NCBI RefSeq assembly: GCF_014207845.1
Contig: NZ_JACHLC010000002.1
Span: 124,001-188,000, forward strand
Length of the DNA stretch: 64,000 nucleotides
Reading direction: 5' to 3'
Source of the DNA: Chryseobacterium shigense
GTDB lineage: Bacteria; Bacteroidota; Bacteroidia; Flavobacteriales; Weeksellaceae
Under the pieces are notes generated by a model. The model was given only the letters and a program-made list of their open reading frames with translations, was not told the origin of the DNA and made no database searches. The position numbers were made by a program, and so were the translations under genes. The stretch's first letter is position 1; each line of letters begins with the position of its first letter. Below are positions 51,777 through 61,192 of this stretch, in pieces.

Positions 51777-54700
51777 TTATTTTTTGATAAGTTTATGATT
51801 GTATGTGTTTTTATCATCTTTAATTGTGATAATATACATTCCTTTGGCTAAACTTTCCACGTTAATGATCTGACCATTAAGATCACCTCCCTGAACCAGT
51901 CTTCCGTCTGCACTATAGATTTTGTAGTCTGCTTTTCCTTTAAGGTTTCTAACGCCTACAAAAGTATCAGCAGGATTCGGATAGATTTCAACTTCAGATT
52001 TAACATCTTTAGTTTCGTCTACTGCAAGTGCAGATCCGAAAATTCTTACTGAGAAATCCATTACACTTCCTGCCCCGCTTGGTAAATTACCCGCAGCATT
52101 TCCACAAGCATTGTTTAATGCAGCAGAATAGTTAGATGCAACTCTCATTCCTACGACTCTGTTTCCAACGGCAGCAGTAGCAGGAACAGTGAAGTTACCT
52201 GTAGTATTTCCTACACCATTTGCAGCCGGAGATATACCAGCACTTGTATATACTTTTTCACTTGTTTCATACACCCCGTTTCTGTTGTAATCGATCCACA
52301 CGTTATAGGTCATAGGAACGGATTGATTGTAAAGACCGAAAATAGTTATCGGATAAGAGTTTCCTCTGATAAGGTTGATTATTTTTGCAGGATCTTCACT
52401 TAAATCTTTATATGATCTAACGGTAGCATCAATATGGTTAACGTTGGAAAGCTGTACCCTTGCCACGTTACCTACGGAATTATATCCTGTATTCAGGATA
52501 CAGTAATTTACTCCTGTTGCCAATGGTTTTGTTTTGAAAACATAGGTTGAGGATAAAGCTCCAGGCACACTGTTTACTACAGCCGCCACCTGTACTTCAT
52601 AACCCCTTTCGTCTTCAAGACCGCTTATTAATAATGAGTTGGTAGTACTCGTTGCGTTAGTCCACGCTGAAGTACCTGTCAATCTGTAATTTACGGAATA
52701 AGAAGCAGCTCCCGGCACGCTATTCCAAGATATGATTGCTGAGTTCTTAAGAACATCTGCTGCGGTAGTAGACACTCCAGTAGGTGCTGCGGTAGTGGAA
52801 GTAGGTGCTGTTCCGATAGTCAGGGCAGGAGATACTGCATAGAATATATTGTTTATAGCAGATACTCTTAATTTTACAGTCCCTGTTAAGCTTGACGGCA
52901 TTTGGGCTGTATAAGTTCCACTGTTTGGTGTAGAAGCTACCAAAGTAGTCCAGGTTGTACCATTGTCAGCTGTATAGTCTATTTTTACATTGGCTACATT
53001 ATAAGGAGCGGCAGTTGTATTAGCCACAGCCCACTTAATCGTATTTGATGCATTGTTATACAAAGTTGTGGCAGCCGTAAGACCATTGAACTTAAATGGT
53101 CCGTCATTTCCTACCGTTACTGTAGTTTCTAAAGATGAAAGCATTGGTCTCTGTGCATTTTCATCTCTTACAGTTACGGCATAGTGAAGTACTCTTGGGA
53201 TATAAGAAACTGATTCCCATGTTGCTTTATTGGTTAATTTCCCATCCATTACCAAAGGTAAGCTTGGGAAATATCTTCTTCCGCTTGCTGTTCCGAAGAA
53301 AGATCTTGCTACAGATCCCTGAGGGTTATATCCCCAGCCACTGTCGCCGGAAATAGTAGCATCCTCGTCTACACTGTCATACTGCTCCCATGTATATTTA
53401 ACAGGATCTGTATCTGTTGCTGTAGCATCTAAATAATATGCTGTTCCTTTAGGAATGCTGTATGCCGTAAGCGGAGAAATAACAGGTGCTGTGTTTGTTG
53501 TAATATTCTGAGAAACACCACAGTCTGGCAAAGAATCAAGGTTGTCAAGAATCTGCCCGACAGAAGCATAATGGAAATATGCATCTGAACTCATCTGAAC
53601 GTTATCATAAGTAATCCCTGCATATCCCATAATGGTAGTACCTCCTCCAGGTTCCACGTTTACTCCGGAACCTTCCGTTTTATTTGAGAATGTATGGTTT
53701 CCTCCTAACTGATGCCCCAATTCGTGAGCTACATAATCGATATCAAATGAATCTCCTGAAGGAACTCCATTGGCAGGAGAGGTAAATCCTGAACCTTTGT
53801 AAGCTACCGGTGAACCCTGATCCAATGTCATATCATCACTACAGATACATCCGATACACCCGGCGTTACCACCTCCTCCATCAGCACCAAAGAGGTGACC
53901 AATATCGAAATTAACCTCCCCAACGTTATTATGAAGTACATTCATCAGCTCTCCATTCCATGCTCCGTCATCCACACCTACATCTGAATCTGAATAAGGA
54001 TCGGTAGCAGCATTAGTATAAATAACATTCTGATAATCCTGAACAAGAAGTTTAATACCAAAGTCTTTTTCGAATACTCCGTTTACTCTGGTCATGGTAT
54101 TGTTGATCTGTACAATAGCGCCCGGCACACCTCCAAAATAGGTAGTATATTCACCTGTAGTAGACATTACCAGCCTGTAAGTTCTATACCTTGTACTTGC
54201 GGGTCTGTTTGTAATTCCTACATTAGAAAGCTTTTTTTTTCCGTTCTCTCTTAGGATCTGAATGTCTTTAATGTTTTTTTCATTCGTTCCACATTCGAAT
54301 CCCTGCTCGCTGTTTGTTCTTTTTGTTTTATAAAATACTCCGTAAGTCTGCTTATCTGTAGTAATCGGCTCAATGAACTGGAATACTCCGTCTTTGATGA
54401 TCATAGACTGCATTTCTGTAGGAGATGTACTGAATCTTACATATTTGGAAGGATCATCAACCCCTACACCTACGTATGATCCTAACTGGTATCTGTCTGC
54501 CATAGACTTTTCCATCACCGGATTACTGTATACTGCAAACTTTTCAATTTTTCCTTCTACTGTAGGAAGAGAAACAATAACAGGTTTCGCGTCTTTACCT
54601 GTCTCTACGGCATCTTTTAGAATGTTTCTAAGTGATGCCAGATCTACTCTGTAAGAGTATTTAACATCAACTTCTTTTCTGATCTGGGATGTTTTCTGCG

Positions 54701-54779
54701 ATGCAGCTTCCCATCTCTGAGCATTAAAACCGGCAACACCAGCTGCTAATGCACAAACGAGTAAAATTCTTTTTTTCAT
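51777..54779 (-). CDS. T9SS reprolysin-like metalloprotease 2 (tandem paralogue)
   Basis: 1000 residues. The propeptide and FnIII/GEVED/sorting domains are nearly the same as in the downstream paralogue; the catalytic domain keeps VAHELGHQLGGNHTF but the region before it carries an insertion with several Cys (NAGCIGCICSDDM) and a different length. Signal peptide ends GFNAQ; the C-terminus has VEIYPNPADTF, the sorting motif. Such tandem copies with a diverged catalytic cleft suggest different substrates. Confidence 0.95.
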   Translation of the reverse strand: MKKRILLVCALAAGVAGFNAQRWEAASQKTSQIRKEVDVKYSYRVDLASLRNILKDAVETGKDAKPVIVSLPTVEGKIEKFAVYSNPVMEKSMADRYQLGSYVGVGVDDPSKYVRFSTSPTEMQSMIIKDGVFQFIEPITTDKQTYGVFYKTKRTNSEQGFECGTNEKNIKDIQILRENGKKKLSNVGITNRPASTRYRTYRLVMSTTGEYTTYFGGVPGAIVQINNTMTRVNGVFEKDFGIKLLVQDYQNVIYTNAATDPYSDSDVGVDDGAWNGELMNVLHNNVGEVNFDIGHLFGADGGGGNAGCIGCICSDDMTLDQGSPVAYKGSGFTSPANGVPSGDSFDIDYVAHELGHQLGGNHTFSNKTEGSGVNVEPGGGTTIMGYAGITYDNVQMSSDAYFHYASVGQILDNLDSLPDCGVSQNITTNTAPVISPLTAYSIPKGTAYYLDATATDTDPVKYTWEQYDSVDEDATISGDSGWGYNPQGSVARSFFGTASGRRYFPSLPLVMDGKLTNKATWESVSYIPRVLHYAVTVRDENAQRPMLSSLETTVTVGNDGPFKFNGLTAATTLYNNASNTIKWAVANTTAAPYNVANVKIDYTADNGTTWTTLVASTPNSGTYTAQMPSSLTGTVKLRVSAINNIFYAVSPALTIGTAPTSTTAAPTGVSTTAADVLKNSAIISWNSVPGAASYSVNYRLTGTSAWTNATSTTNSLLISGLEDERGYEVQVAAVVNSVPGALSSTYVFKTKPLATGVNYCILNTGYNSVGNVARVQLSNVNHIDATVRSYKDLSEDPAKIINLIRGNSYPITIFGLYNQSVPMTYNVWIDYNRNGVYETSEKVYTSAGISPAANGVGNTTGNFTVPATAAVGNRVVGMRVASNYSAALNNACGNAAGNLPSGAGSVMDFSVRIFGSALAVDETKDVKSEVEIYPNPADTFVGVRNLKGKADYKIYSADGRLVQGGDLNGQIINVESLAKGMYIITIKDDKNTYNHKLIKK

Positions 54780-54823
54780 AATAATCTATAAGAATAGAAT
54801 TAATAAATTTTAAATATCCATAG

Positions 54824-54831
54824 CAAAAATA
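54824..54831 (-). promoter_or_regulatory. -7 box of reprolysin-like gene 2
   Basis: TATTTTTG on the minus strand, 45 bases before the ATG at 54779, the same variant as at 51601-51608. Confidence 0.45.
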
Positions 54832-55068
54832 GCAATTTAACGCATAACACCATTAAAAAAAATAAGCTATTTAAATAAAACAAGCCATTTCTATTATTTA
54901 TTGCCATTAATAAGCAATTTATTTATTTCAATATCATATAAAAAAAATAATATAATATTCACACGTTTATTCACCATTTGATGCAGCTAATCTTTTTGGT
55001 TTCAGTTCTGCTTTTTTTCAGTTCTTGAGAATATCAACAGGCAAAAAATAAGATCAGAAAGTAAACAT
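54832..55068. other. AT-rich intergenic region without genes
   Basis: The gap 54780-55123 holds the -7 box at its left end and the large hairpin at its right end. Between them the sequence is AT-rich with poly-A stretches; I see no ORF, RNA gene or clear repeat. Confidence 0.6.
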
Positions 55069-55113
55069 ATATAACAGTTTCGGCCGCCCTGCGGGCGGCC
55101 GAAACTGTTATAT
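55069..55113 (-). terminator. Very strong GC-rich hairpin after the prolyl oligopeptidase gene
   Basis: Perfect 21-base arms 55069-55089 and 55093-55113 with a three-base loop. The core CGGCCGCCC is extremely GC-rich for this genome. It ends 10 bases past the stop codon at 55124. It works as terminator on position, but the length and composition are exceptional. Confidence 0.8.
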
Positions 55114-55123
55114 TCAGACTCTA

Positions 55124-57226
55124 CTATTTAGATATTCCCATTTCATATAAAGCGAAGGAAATAAGGTCTGCATTTTCACTGATTACCTGTTCAGTTGACC
55201 TTCCGGCTCCGTGGCCTGCATTTTTCTCAATTCTCAATAAAACCGGGTTTTTACAGCTTTGCTTTTCCTGAAGTTCTGCACCGAACTTAAAAGAATGTGC
55301 AGGGACCACCCTGTCATCATGATCACTTGTAATAATCATTGTGGAGGGGTAACATGTTCCTTTTTTCACATTATGTACGGGGGAGTAAGATTTAAGATAT
55401 TCGAACATTTCTTTATTGTCTTCTGCTGTTCCGTAATCATACGACCAACCTGCACCTGCTGTAAATTTATTATATCTCAGCATATCCAGAACTCCTACAC
55501 CAGGGAAGGCTACCTTTGCAAGATCAGGACGCATAGTCATGGTTGCACCTACAAGCAATCCGCCATTCGATCTTCCAGATAATGCCATATATTCTTTTGA
55601 AGTATAGCCTTTGCTCTGCAGATATTCTCCTGCAGCAATAAAGTCTTCGAAAACGTTTTTCTTTTGCATTTTTGTTCCTGCATCGTGCCATTTTTTACCA
55701 TATTCACCACCGCCGCGGATATTTGGCACTGCATAAATTCCTCCGTTTTCCATCCAAATTGCATTAACTACGGAGAATGAAGGCTGAAGACTGATGTTGA
55801 ACCCACCATAAGAATACAGGATTGTGGGGTTTTTGCCATCCAGTTTTGTTCCTTTTTTATAATTAATCATCATTGGAACCTTTGTACCATCTTTTGAGGT
55901 GTAAAATACCTGTTCAGAAATATAATCGTCCGGATTAAATTTCACTTTCGGCTTCTGATAAACTTCCGATTTTCCTGAATCTGCATTGAATTTATAAGTG
56001 GTCCCCGGTGTAATATAGTTGCTGAAAGAGTAATAAAGCTCTTTTTCTTCTTCTTTACCTCCAAAACCGCCTACATTCCCTTTTCCCGGAAGGGCAATTT
56101 CCCGGATAAGTTTTCCTGTTTTATCAAACTGCTTTACCTTGTCGATGGCATCAACCATGTAGGTTGCAAAGAAATATCCGCCTCCGGTAGATATTCCCAG
56201 AACATTTTCTGTCTGCGGGATCACATCTTTCCAGGTTTCCGGTGAAGGATTGGCAATGCTGGTTTTTACAAGACGCATGTTAGGAGCATCTTTATCGGTA
56301 AAGATAAAAAGATCATCACCGTGAGTATCTACAATACTAACATTGATATCAAATCCTTTATTAATTTGTACAAAATCACCTCCTTTTTTCAAATCTTTAA
56401 TGTACAATTCATTTCCATTGGTTGCATTGGCAGCAGAAATGATCAGATATCTCTGGTCTTCCGAAACCCCTGCTCCAAGATATCTTCTGGGTGTTTTATC
56501 ACCTCCGAAAATCAATTTATCTTCAGACTGTTTTGTTCCTAATTTATGGAAATATACTTTATGCTTATCGGTCATTCCGGAAAGTACGGTTCCTTCTTTC
56601 GGTTTATCATAGCTGGAATAGTAGAAGCCTTCATCACCCTGCCACGAAATTCCGCTGAATTTTACGTCCAGAAGTGTTTCGTCAAGCTGTTTTTTGGTAA
56701 CGGCATCGATAATGATGATTTTATTCCAGTCACTTCCGCCTTCAGAAATTGAGTATGCCGCAAGGTTTCCTTTTTTGTTGAACGACAGATTGGAAAGTGA
56801 CGTTGTTCCTTTTTCTGAAAATTTATTCGGATCTAAAAATATTTCCGTTGCCTTGGTCTTATTGTTTGTTCTGTATAAAATAGACTGCGCCTGAAGACCA
56901 TCATTTTTATAATAGTAAGTATAGTCTCCTTCTTTGAATGGCGCTGAGATTTTCTCGTAATTCCATATTTCTGTAAGCTGATCTTTAATTTTATTTCTGA
57001 ATGGAATTTTTGAAAGATAATTCTGGCTGTAGGCTACCTCATCATCTACCCATTTCTTTGTGGCATCAGAATCGTTTTCAAGGTCTCTGAATGGGTCTGC
57101 AACGGCATTACCGAAATAAGTGTCCGTCTGACTTCCTTTTACTGCTTTAGGATAATTCATTTTTTGAGAATAAAAAGTTGCTGAAAACAAAACTCCAGCG
57201 GTTAATAAGATAGGCTTAAAATTCAT
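55124..57226 (-). CDS. Prolyl oligopeptidase family serine peptidase (S9A), secreted
   Basis: 700 residues from ATG 57226 (MNFKPILLTAGVLFSATFYSQ, signal peptide); an ATG six codons upstream is less likely. A seven-bladed propeller region follows, then the alpha/beta-hydrolase domain with catalytic Ser in SGRSNGGLLVGATM, Asp in TSDHDDRVVPAHS and His in NAGHGAGRSTEQV. The segment IRGGGEYGKKWHDAG is typical of the family. The enzyme cleaves Pro-containing peptides, here in the periplasm, and is related to peptide use by the secreted protease set. Confidence 0.95.
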   Translation of the reverse strand: MNFKPILLTAGVLFSATFYSQKMNYPKAVKGSQTDTYFGNAVADPFRDLENDSDATKKWVDDEVAYSQNYLSKIPFRNKIKDQLTEIWNYEKISAPFKEGDYTYYYKNDGLQAQSILYRTNNKTKATEIFLDPNKFSEKGTTSLSNLSFNKKGNLAAYSISEGGSDWNKIIIIDAVTKKQLDETLLDVKFSGISWQGDEGFYYSSYDKPKEGTVLSGMTDKHKVYFHKLGTKQSEDKLIFGGDKTPRRYLGAGVSEDQRYLIISAANATNGNELYIKDLKKGGDFVQINKGFDINVSIVDTHGDDLFIFTDKDAPNMRLVKTSIANPSPETWKDVIPQTENVLGISTGGGYFFATYMVDAIDKVKQFDKTGKLIREIALPGKGNVGGFGGKEEEKELYYSFSNYITPGTTYKFNADSGKSEVYQKPKVKFNPDDYISEQVFYTSKDGTKVPMMINYKKGTKLDGKNPTILYSYGGFNISLQPSFSVVNAIWMENGGIYAVPNIRGGGEYGKKWHDAGTKMQKKNVFEDFIAAGEYLQSKGYTSKEYMALSGRSNGGLLVGATMTMRPDLAKVAFPGVGVLDMLRYNKFTAGAGWSYDYGTAEDNKEMFEYLKSYSPVHNVKKGTCYPSTMIITSDHDDRVVPAHSFKFGAELQEKQSCKNPVLLRIEKNAGHGAGRSTEQVISENADLISFALYEMGISK

Positions 57227-57324
57227 AATCAAGGGTTTTATCAAAAATACATAAAGTATGTGAAATAAAAAAAGTCCTGAAACCAGAGCTTTCTCTTAAA
57301 GAGTATTATATTTTAAAGGGATAC

Positions 57325-57999
57325 TTATTTAGTTCCGAAACTTTCAAAATAAAAATCTGTTAATCCTGAAACAATTTCATCGGGGCTTCCATTCCAATAG
57401 TATATTTTTCCGCCTTCACTAAGCTGATATAAACTGAATTTCTGCTCTGTTGATACTATTTTATCTGCATTTTTAAAATCCTGTACACTTTGAAAAAGAT
57501 ATTTCTTAAGGTCTTCAGGCTTAACCGTTTTAACATCTCCCGATGGAATATCGGCAAATTTTGCAGGCACCCTGAAGCTTACGGAATAAGTAACCTCAGC
57601 AATTTTTTGGTCTTCCACATATTCATTCCGGATAATTTTTACATCTTTAACAGAAAGTTTTCCGTTTTTAAAATTCTCTATCATAGCTGTAAAGTATGCT
57701 TCAGCTTCTTTTCTGCAGGCATCTGCTGTAGCCTGGGAAAAAACAGATAAAAAGTTATCCGTACTTTCTTTCATCATATCCTGAGCAACTGTTTTAAAAT
57801 CTACCTGGTAAGCATTTTCTCCTTCTACGGTAGGTTTTAAATAATCATTAAGCCTGGAAAGCGCAGCATCGTCATTTTTAACAAAGGTTCCGAAGTACAT
57901 TTCAAAAACTTCTGATGGTTTCTTCACTTCTGTCTGGGCAAAAAGATTTTGACTCAGTATGGACAGCATCAGAAATATAATGATTTTAAAATTTTTCAT
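57325..57999 (-). CDS. Secreted protein of unknown function
   Basis: 224 residues, signal peptide ending SQNLFAQ. Mature part: SEVFEMYFGTFVKNDDAALSRLNDYLKP at the start, an NTF2-like-looking alternation with VKDVKIIRNEYVEDQKIAEVTYSVSFRVPAK, and GGKIYYWNGSPDEIVSGLTDFYFE at the end. An NTF2/SnoaL-like fold is possible but I see no diagnostic residue. It is alone between the peptidase and prfA genes. Confidence 0.75.
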   Translation of the reverse strand: MKNFKIIIFLMLSILSQNLFAQTEVKKPSEVFEMYFGTFVKNDDAALSRLNDYLKPTVEGENAYQVDFKTVAQDMMKESTDNFLSVFSQATADACRKEAEAYFTAMIENFKNGKLSVKDVKIIRNEYVEDQKIAEVTYSVSFRVPAKFADIPSGDVKTVKPEDLKKYLFQSVQDFKNADKIVSTEQKFSLYQLSEGGKIYYWNGSPDEIVSGLTDFYFESFGTK

Positions 58000-58045
58000 A
58001 TTCAGTTTGTTTCTTAATTCGGTTCAAATTCAATAAGCTCAAAGC

Positions 58046-58074
58046 CAAAAAAAGCTCTTGAGATTCAAGAGCTT
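58046..58074 (-). terminator. Terminator of prfA
   Basis: Perfect ten-base arms 58052-58061 and 58065-58074, three-base loop; on the minus strand followed by a T-run (A-run 58047-58053). Confidence 0.9.
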
Positions 58075-58091
58075 AATTTATAATTTATTTC

Positions 58092-59177
58092 TTAATAATT
58101 TTCTTCTTCTCCCTTCATCTTTTCTGCATTTTCCGCCATGATAACTGCGTCTATCATTTCAGAAATATCCCCATTCATATAGGCATCCAGATTATACATG
58201 GATTTATTAATTCTATGGTCTGTTACCCTTCCCTGAGGATAGTTGTAAGTTTTGATCTTGGCGGAACGGTCTCCTGTGGAAACCATTGTTTTTCTCTGAG
58301 CAGCAATATCTCCCTGAACTTCCTGAAGTTTAATATCATATAATTTTGCACGAAGCATTTCCATAGCCAGCTCACGGTTAGCCAGCTGAGAACGTGCCTG
58401 CTGACATACTACCACCAAACCTGAAGGCTTGTGAGTAAGCTGCACTTTGGTTTCTACCTTGTTAACGTTCTGTCCCCCGGCACCTCCTGAACGGGATGTC
58501 TGCATCTCGATATCTGCAGGATTAATCTCCACATCCACTTCTTCAGCTTCCGGAAGTACTGCAATAGTAATGGCAGAGGTATGAACCCTTCCCTGAGATT
58601 CTGTTTCAGGAACACGCTGTACACGGTGAACTCCGGATTCAAATTTCATAATCCCGTATACACCTTCACCTTCCACCTTCATGATGAGTTCTTTATAGCC
58701 TTTTGCAGCTTCATTGGAATCTGTTACCTCATGTCTCCAGCCTTTTGTTTTGAAGTACATGGTATACATTCTGTAGATGTCTTCTACAAAAATAGCCGCT
58801 TCATCGCCTCCTGTTCCTGCACGTAATTCTACAATGATATTTTTGTCGTCCGCAGGATCTTTAGGAATCAGCAGAACTTTTAATTCTTCTTCCAAATCCG
58901 GAATTTTAGCCTGGGCTTCCAGCTTTTCTTCTTTGGCCAGATCCACCAGATCCCTGTCCGAACCGTCTGCAATAATTTCATCAGATTCTTCGATGGTATC
59001 CAAAGCACCTTTGTACAGATCGTAAACTCTTACAATCTTTCCCAAATCACTGTATTCTTTATTTAAAGAAGAATATTTTTTTTGATCTGAAATAACGTCA
59101 GGCTGTATAATAAGATCAGCAACCTCATTATATCTTTGTTTTATAGCTTCCAGTTTTGGAATTAAACTCTTAGACAT
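58092..59177 (-). CDS. prfA: Peptide chain release factor 1
   Basis: 361 residues, the usual RF1 length. N-terminal helical bundle, then the [18 protein letters not shown] motif, the codon-recognition region around [29 protein letters not shown] with the PxT-type loop, and the catalytic [24 protein letters not shown] with GGQ. RF1 ends translation at UAA and UAG. The C-terminal [17 protein letters not shown] is also typical. Single gene with a close promoter and terminator. Confidence 0.98.
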   Translation of the reverse strand: MSKSLIPKLEAIKQRYNEVADLIIQPDVISDQKKYSSLNKEYSDLGKIVRVYDLYKGALDTIEESDEIIADGSDRDLVDLAKEEKLEAQAKIPDLEEELKVLLIPKDPADDKNIIVELRAGTGGDEAAIFVEDIYRMYTMYFKTKGWRHEVTDSNEAAKGYKELIMKVEGEGVYGIMKFESGVHRVQRVPETESQGRVHTSAITIAVLPEAEEVDVEINPADIEMQTSRSGGAGGQNVNKVETKVQLTHKPSGLVVVCQQARSQLANRELAMEMLRAKLYDIKLQEVQGDIAAQRKTMVSTGDRSAKIKTYNYPQGRVTDHRINKSMYNLDAYMNGDISEMIDAVIMAENAEKMKGEEENY

Positions 59178-59194
59178 AGCAAAAATTTAGTTTG

Positions 59195-59202
59195 CAAAGA
59201 TA
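59195..59202 (-). promoter_or_regulatory. -7 box of prfA
   Basis: TATCTTTG on the minus strand, exact TAnnTTTG, 17 bases before the prfA ATG. Confidence 0.5.
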
Positions 59203-59563
59203 CGGATTGATTTACAGATGTGCTAATTTCAGAGAAAAGACTTCATATAAACACCTTCTTTGAAGTGGAGATGAATAATTTTCACCAGGCATATTTTAAT
59301 ATGCACCAAATACAATTATGAATTTTCTTTCTATTTTTATTGATTTACTATAATCGTCATAATAATATAGCCATATTACCGCAACTAAAATTTCAATCTC
59401 AATTTATAATTGAGCATCATTCAAAATAAAAACAAAATATAAAATTTAAATTTTTTTTAATAAATAGTTAAAATAAATTAATAAAAATTAGTTAAAATAA
59501 TTAAAAATACATTTTTTCGTGCTTTTTTTTGAAAAATTAGCAATTTTAAAAAAATAATTTTTA
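59203..59563. other. AT-rich intergenic region before the right-end operon
   Basis: About 360 bases, extremely AT-rich at 59380-59560 with long A/T runs. No ORF, RNA gene or repeat that I can support; the composition suits an upstream activating (UP-like) region for the operon. Confidence 0.55.
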
Positions 59564-59571
59564 TACATTTG
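59564..59571 (+). promoter_or_regulatory. -7 box of the right-end operon
   Basis: TACATTTG, exact TAnnTTTG, 51 bases before the first gene's ATG at 59623. A longer ORF frame starting inside it at 59569 is therefore unlikely to be translated. No well-spaced TTG. Confidence 0.5.
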
Positions 59572-59622
59572 CAATGTTTCAACTTCCTGAAGTTAAAGCG
59601 AACACAAAAAACACACAAACAA

Positions 59623-60372
59623 ATGACGAGTAAAAAATTATTCATGGCCATAACGGCTATGCTTTTCAGTACGCATTATTTCGCACAGATAGGAATAAAC
59701 ACCTCCTCCCCTAAACAGGCTTTGCAGATATCCGGATCCGGGACAGGTATACTACAGCCTGTGATACGAATTGAAGGATTAAACAGTACAAATAATCCCG
59801 CACATGAAAACTCATCTTCTGTAAAAAGAGTATATGCGGATTCAAACGGAACCCTGGTCATTGCCAATAACAGTCAGACTAATCTAGCCTATAAAATCAC
59901 TTTACCGGATACTGTAATTTCCGGAGGTACCGACCGTGCTGTAGCAAGCCAGACATTTACGTTGGAATATCCGTCAATTGTACATGTAGAAGCAAAAGTG
60001 GGAATGACTGCATCAGATGAGCTTTCAAGACTCACGACTACAGGGCAGACCTTAAGAAACGGACAGGCAAGATTATTCGGGACTTACTACAAGTTCACGT
60101 CTGCTCCTTCAGGTGTTCTTACCAACACTGCATTCGGGCAGGTAATAATCCCCTTTAATACAACTGATGACGGTGAATCTCAGGCGGCAGGTATCTTTTA
60201 TCTTGAACCTAGAAAAGATATGTATCTCCCTAAAGGCACCTATACGCTAGCTTTATATGGTTACTCTCAATCCAGCATTCTGGATTTCGAAGTCAACAAA
60301 CCAGACAGCGTTAATAATCTCTCCCAGCCTTCACAGCAAATGATCATCAGTATTACCCCTACAAGCTATTAG
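59623..60372 (+). CDS. Secreted protein, paralogue 1 of three
   Basis: 249 residues from ATG 59623 (MTSKKLFMAITAMLFSTHYFAQIG, signal peptide). The mature start QIGINTSSPKQALQISGSG and the VIRIEGLNSTNNP block recur in the next two genes; the IGINTSSP...L.I.G pattern also resembles the beta-structured stalks of phage-tail-like and T9SS-associated surface proteins. The rest is all-beta with two or three cross-protein conserved blocks (YGYSQSSILDFEV...). No enzyme motif. It starts the cluster that leads to the precursor peptide. Confidence 0.78.
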   Translation: MTSKKLFMAITAMLFSTHYFAQIGINTSSPKQALQISGSGTGILQPVIRIEGLNSTNNPAHENSSSVKRVYADSNGTLVIANNSQTNLAYKITLPDTVISGGTDRAVASQTFTLEYPSIVHVEAKVGMTASDELSRLTTTGQTLRNGQARLFGTYYKFTSAPSGVLTNTAFGQVIIPFNTTDDGESQAAGIFYLEPRKDMYLPKGTYTLALYGYSQSSILDFEVNKPDSVNNLSQPSQQMIISITPTSY

Positions 60373-60384
60373 AAAAACCAAACT

Positions 60385-61164
60385 ATGAAAAATATAATTA
60401 TTTTGAGCTGCTTTATTTTGAGCACCACTCATGTTATAGCCCAGATAGGAATATCAACCCAGCTTCCACAAAAAGCACTGCATATTTCAGGAACTGTTTC
60501 TACCAAGCCTGTTTCCGGGACTTCAGTGAATATTGTAAGCCCAACGGTAAGGATAAACGGACTGAATAATACAAATCAATCGAAGACGGAACATCTTCAC
60601 TCTGTTTCTGTAACGGATAACGGAGATCTTGTGTTATCTCAAACTATCACACCGATAGTAATGATTGATCCCATCAATACGTCAAACATTGAAAAAGACT
60701 ACATTCCTTCTGCTGGTGTTATCAATCAAACAGCAGCAACCACAACTACAAATGCTGTTATCCGTTCCTTTGATTTCACTTTAACATCACCAAGTATTGT
60801 TAAGTTTAACACCTCTACGAGCTTTAAATTTGGAAAAGCATCTGACGGAACTCCTATTACAGATGGCTCCAACAGAACATGGGGAACAAAATTCAGTTTT
60901 TCAAAAGTGCCTTCAGGAAGTCCTATTTCTTTAAATACCTATTTTGGAGAATCTGTCAAATCCTATAATAATGTTGTAAACAGTACCGAAGTAACTAACG
61001 GAATACTTTATACTATATCCGATGATACTTTATATCTCATTCCAGGAGATTACACTTTAGCCGTTACGCTTTCCGCAGCAACCAATTCTGCCCAAACTCC
61101 ATTAAGAATAACTTATGGAGGAGGATCTGATACAATAAGTATTATAGCATATCCTGCACAGTAA
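60385..61164 (+). CDS. Secreted protein, paralogue 2 of three
   Basis: 259 residues, signal peptide ending THVIAQ. Shares QIGISTQLPQKALHISG and PTVRINGLNNTNQ with its neighbours, and the later KFSFSKVPSGSPISLNTYFGE corresponds to the YYKFTSAPSG region of paralogue 1. It lies 12 bases after the first gene. Function unknown; extracellular or outer-membrane surface location is likely from signal and composition. Confidence 0.78.
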   Translation: MKNIIILSCFILSTTHVIAQIGISTQLPQKALHISGTVSTKPVSGTSVNIVSPTVRINGLNNTNQSKTEHLHSVSVTDNGDLVLSQTITPIVMIDPINTSNIEKDYIPSAGVINQTAATTTTNAVIRSFDFTLTSPSIVKFNTSTSFKFGKASDGTPITDGSNRTWGTKFSFSKVPSGSPISLNTYFGESVKSYNNVVNSTEVTNGILYTISDDTLYLIPGDYTLAVTLSAATNSAQTPLRITYGGGSDTISIIAYPAQ

Positions 61165-61192
61165 TTCAATTTATAATTTAATTATTTCAACC

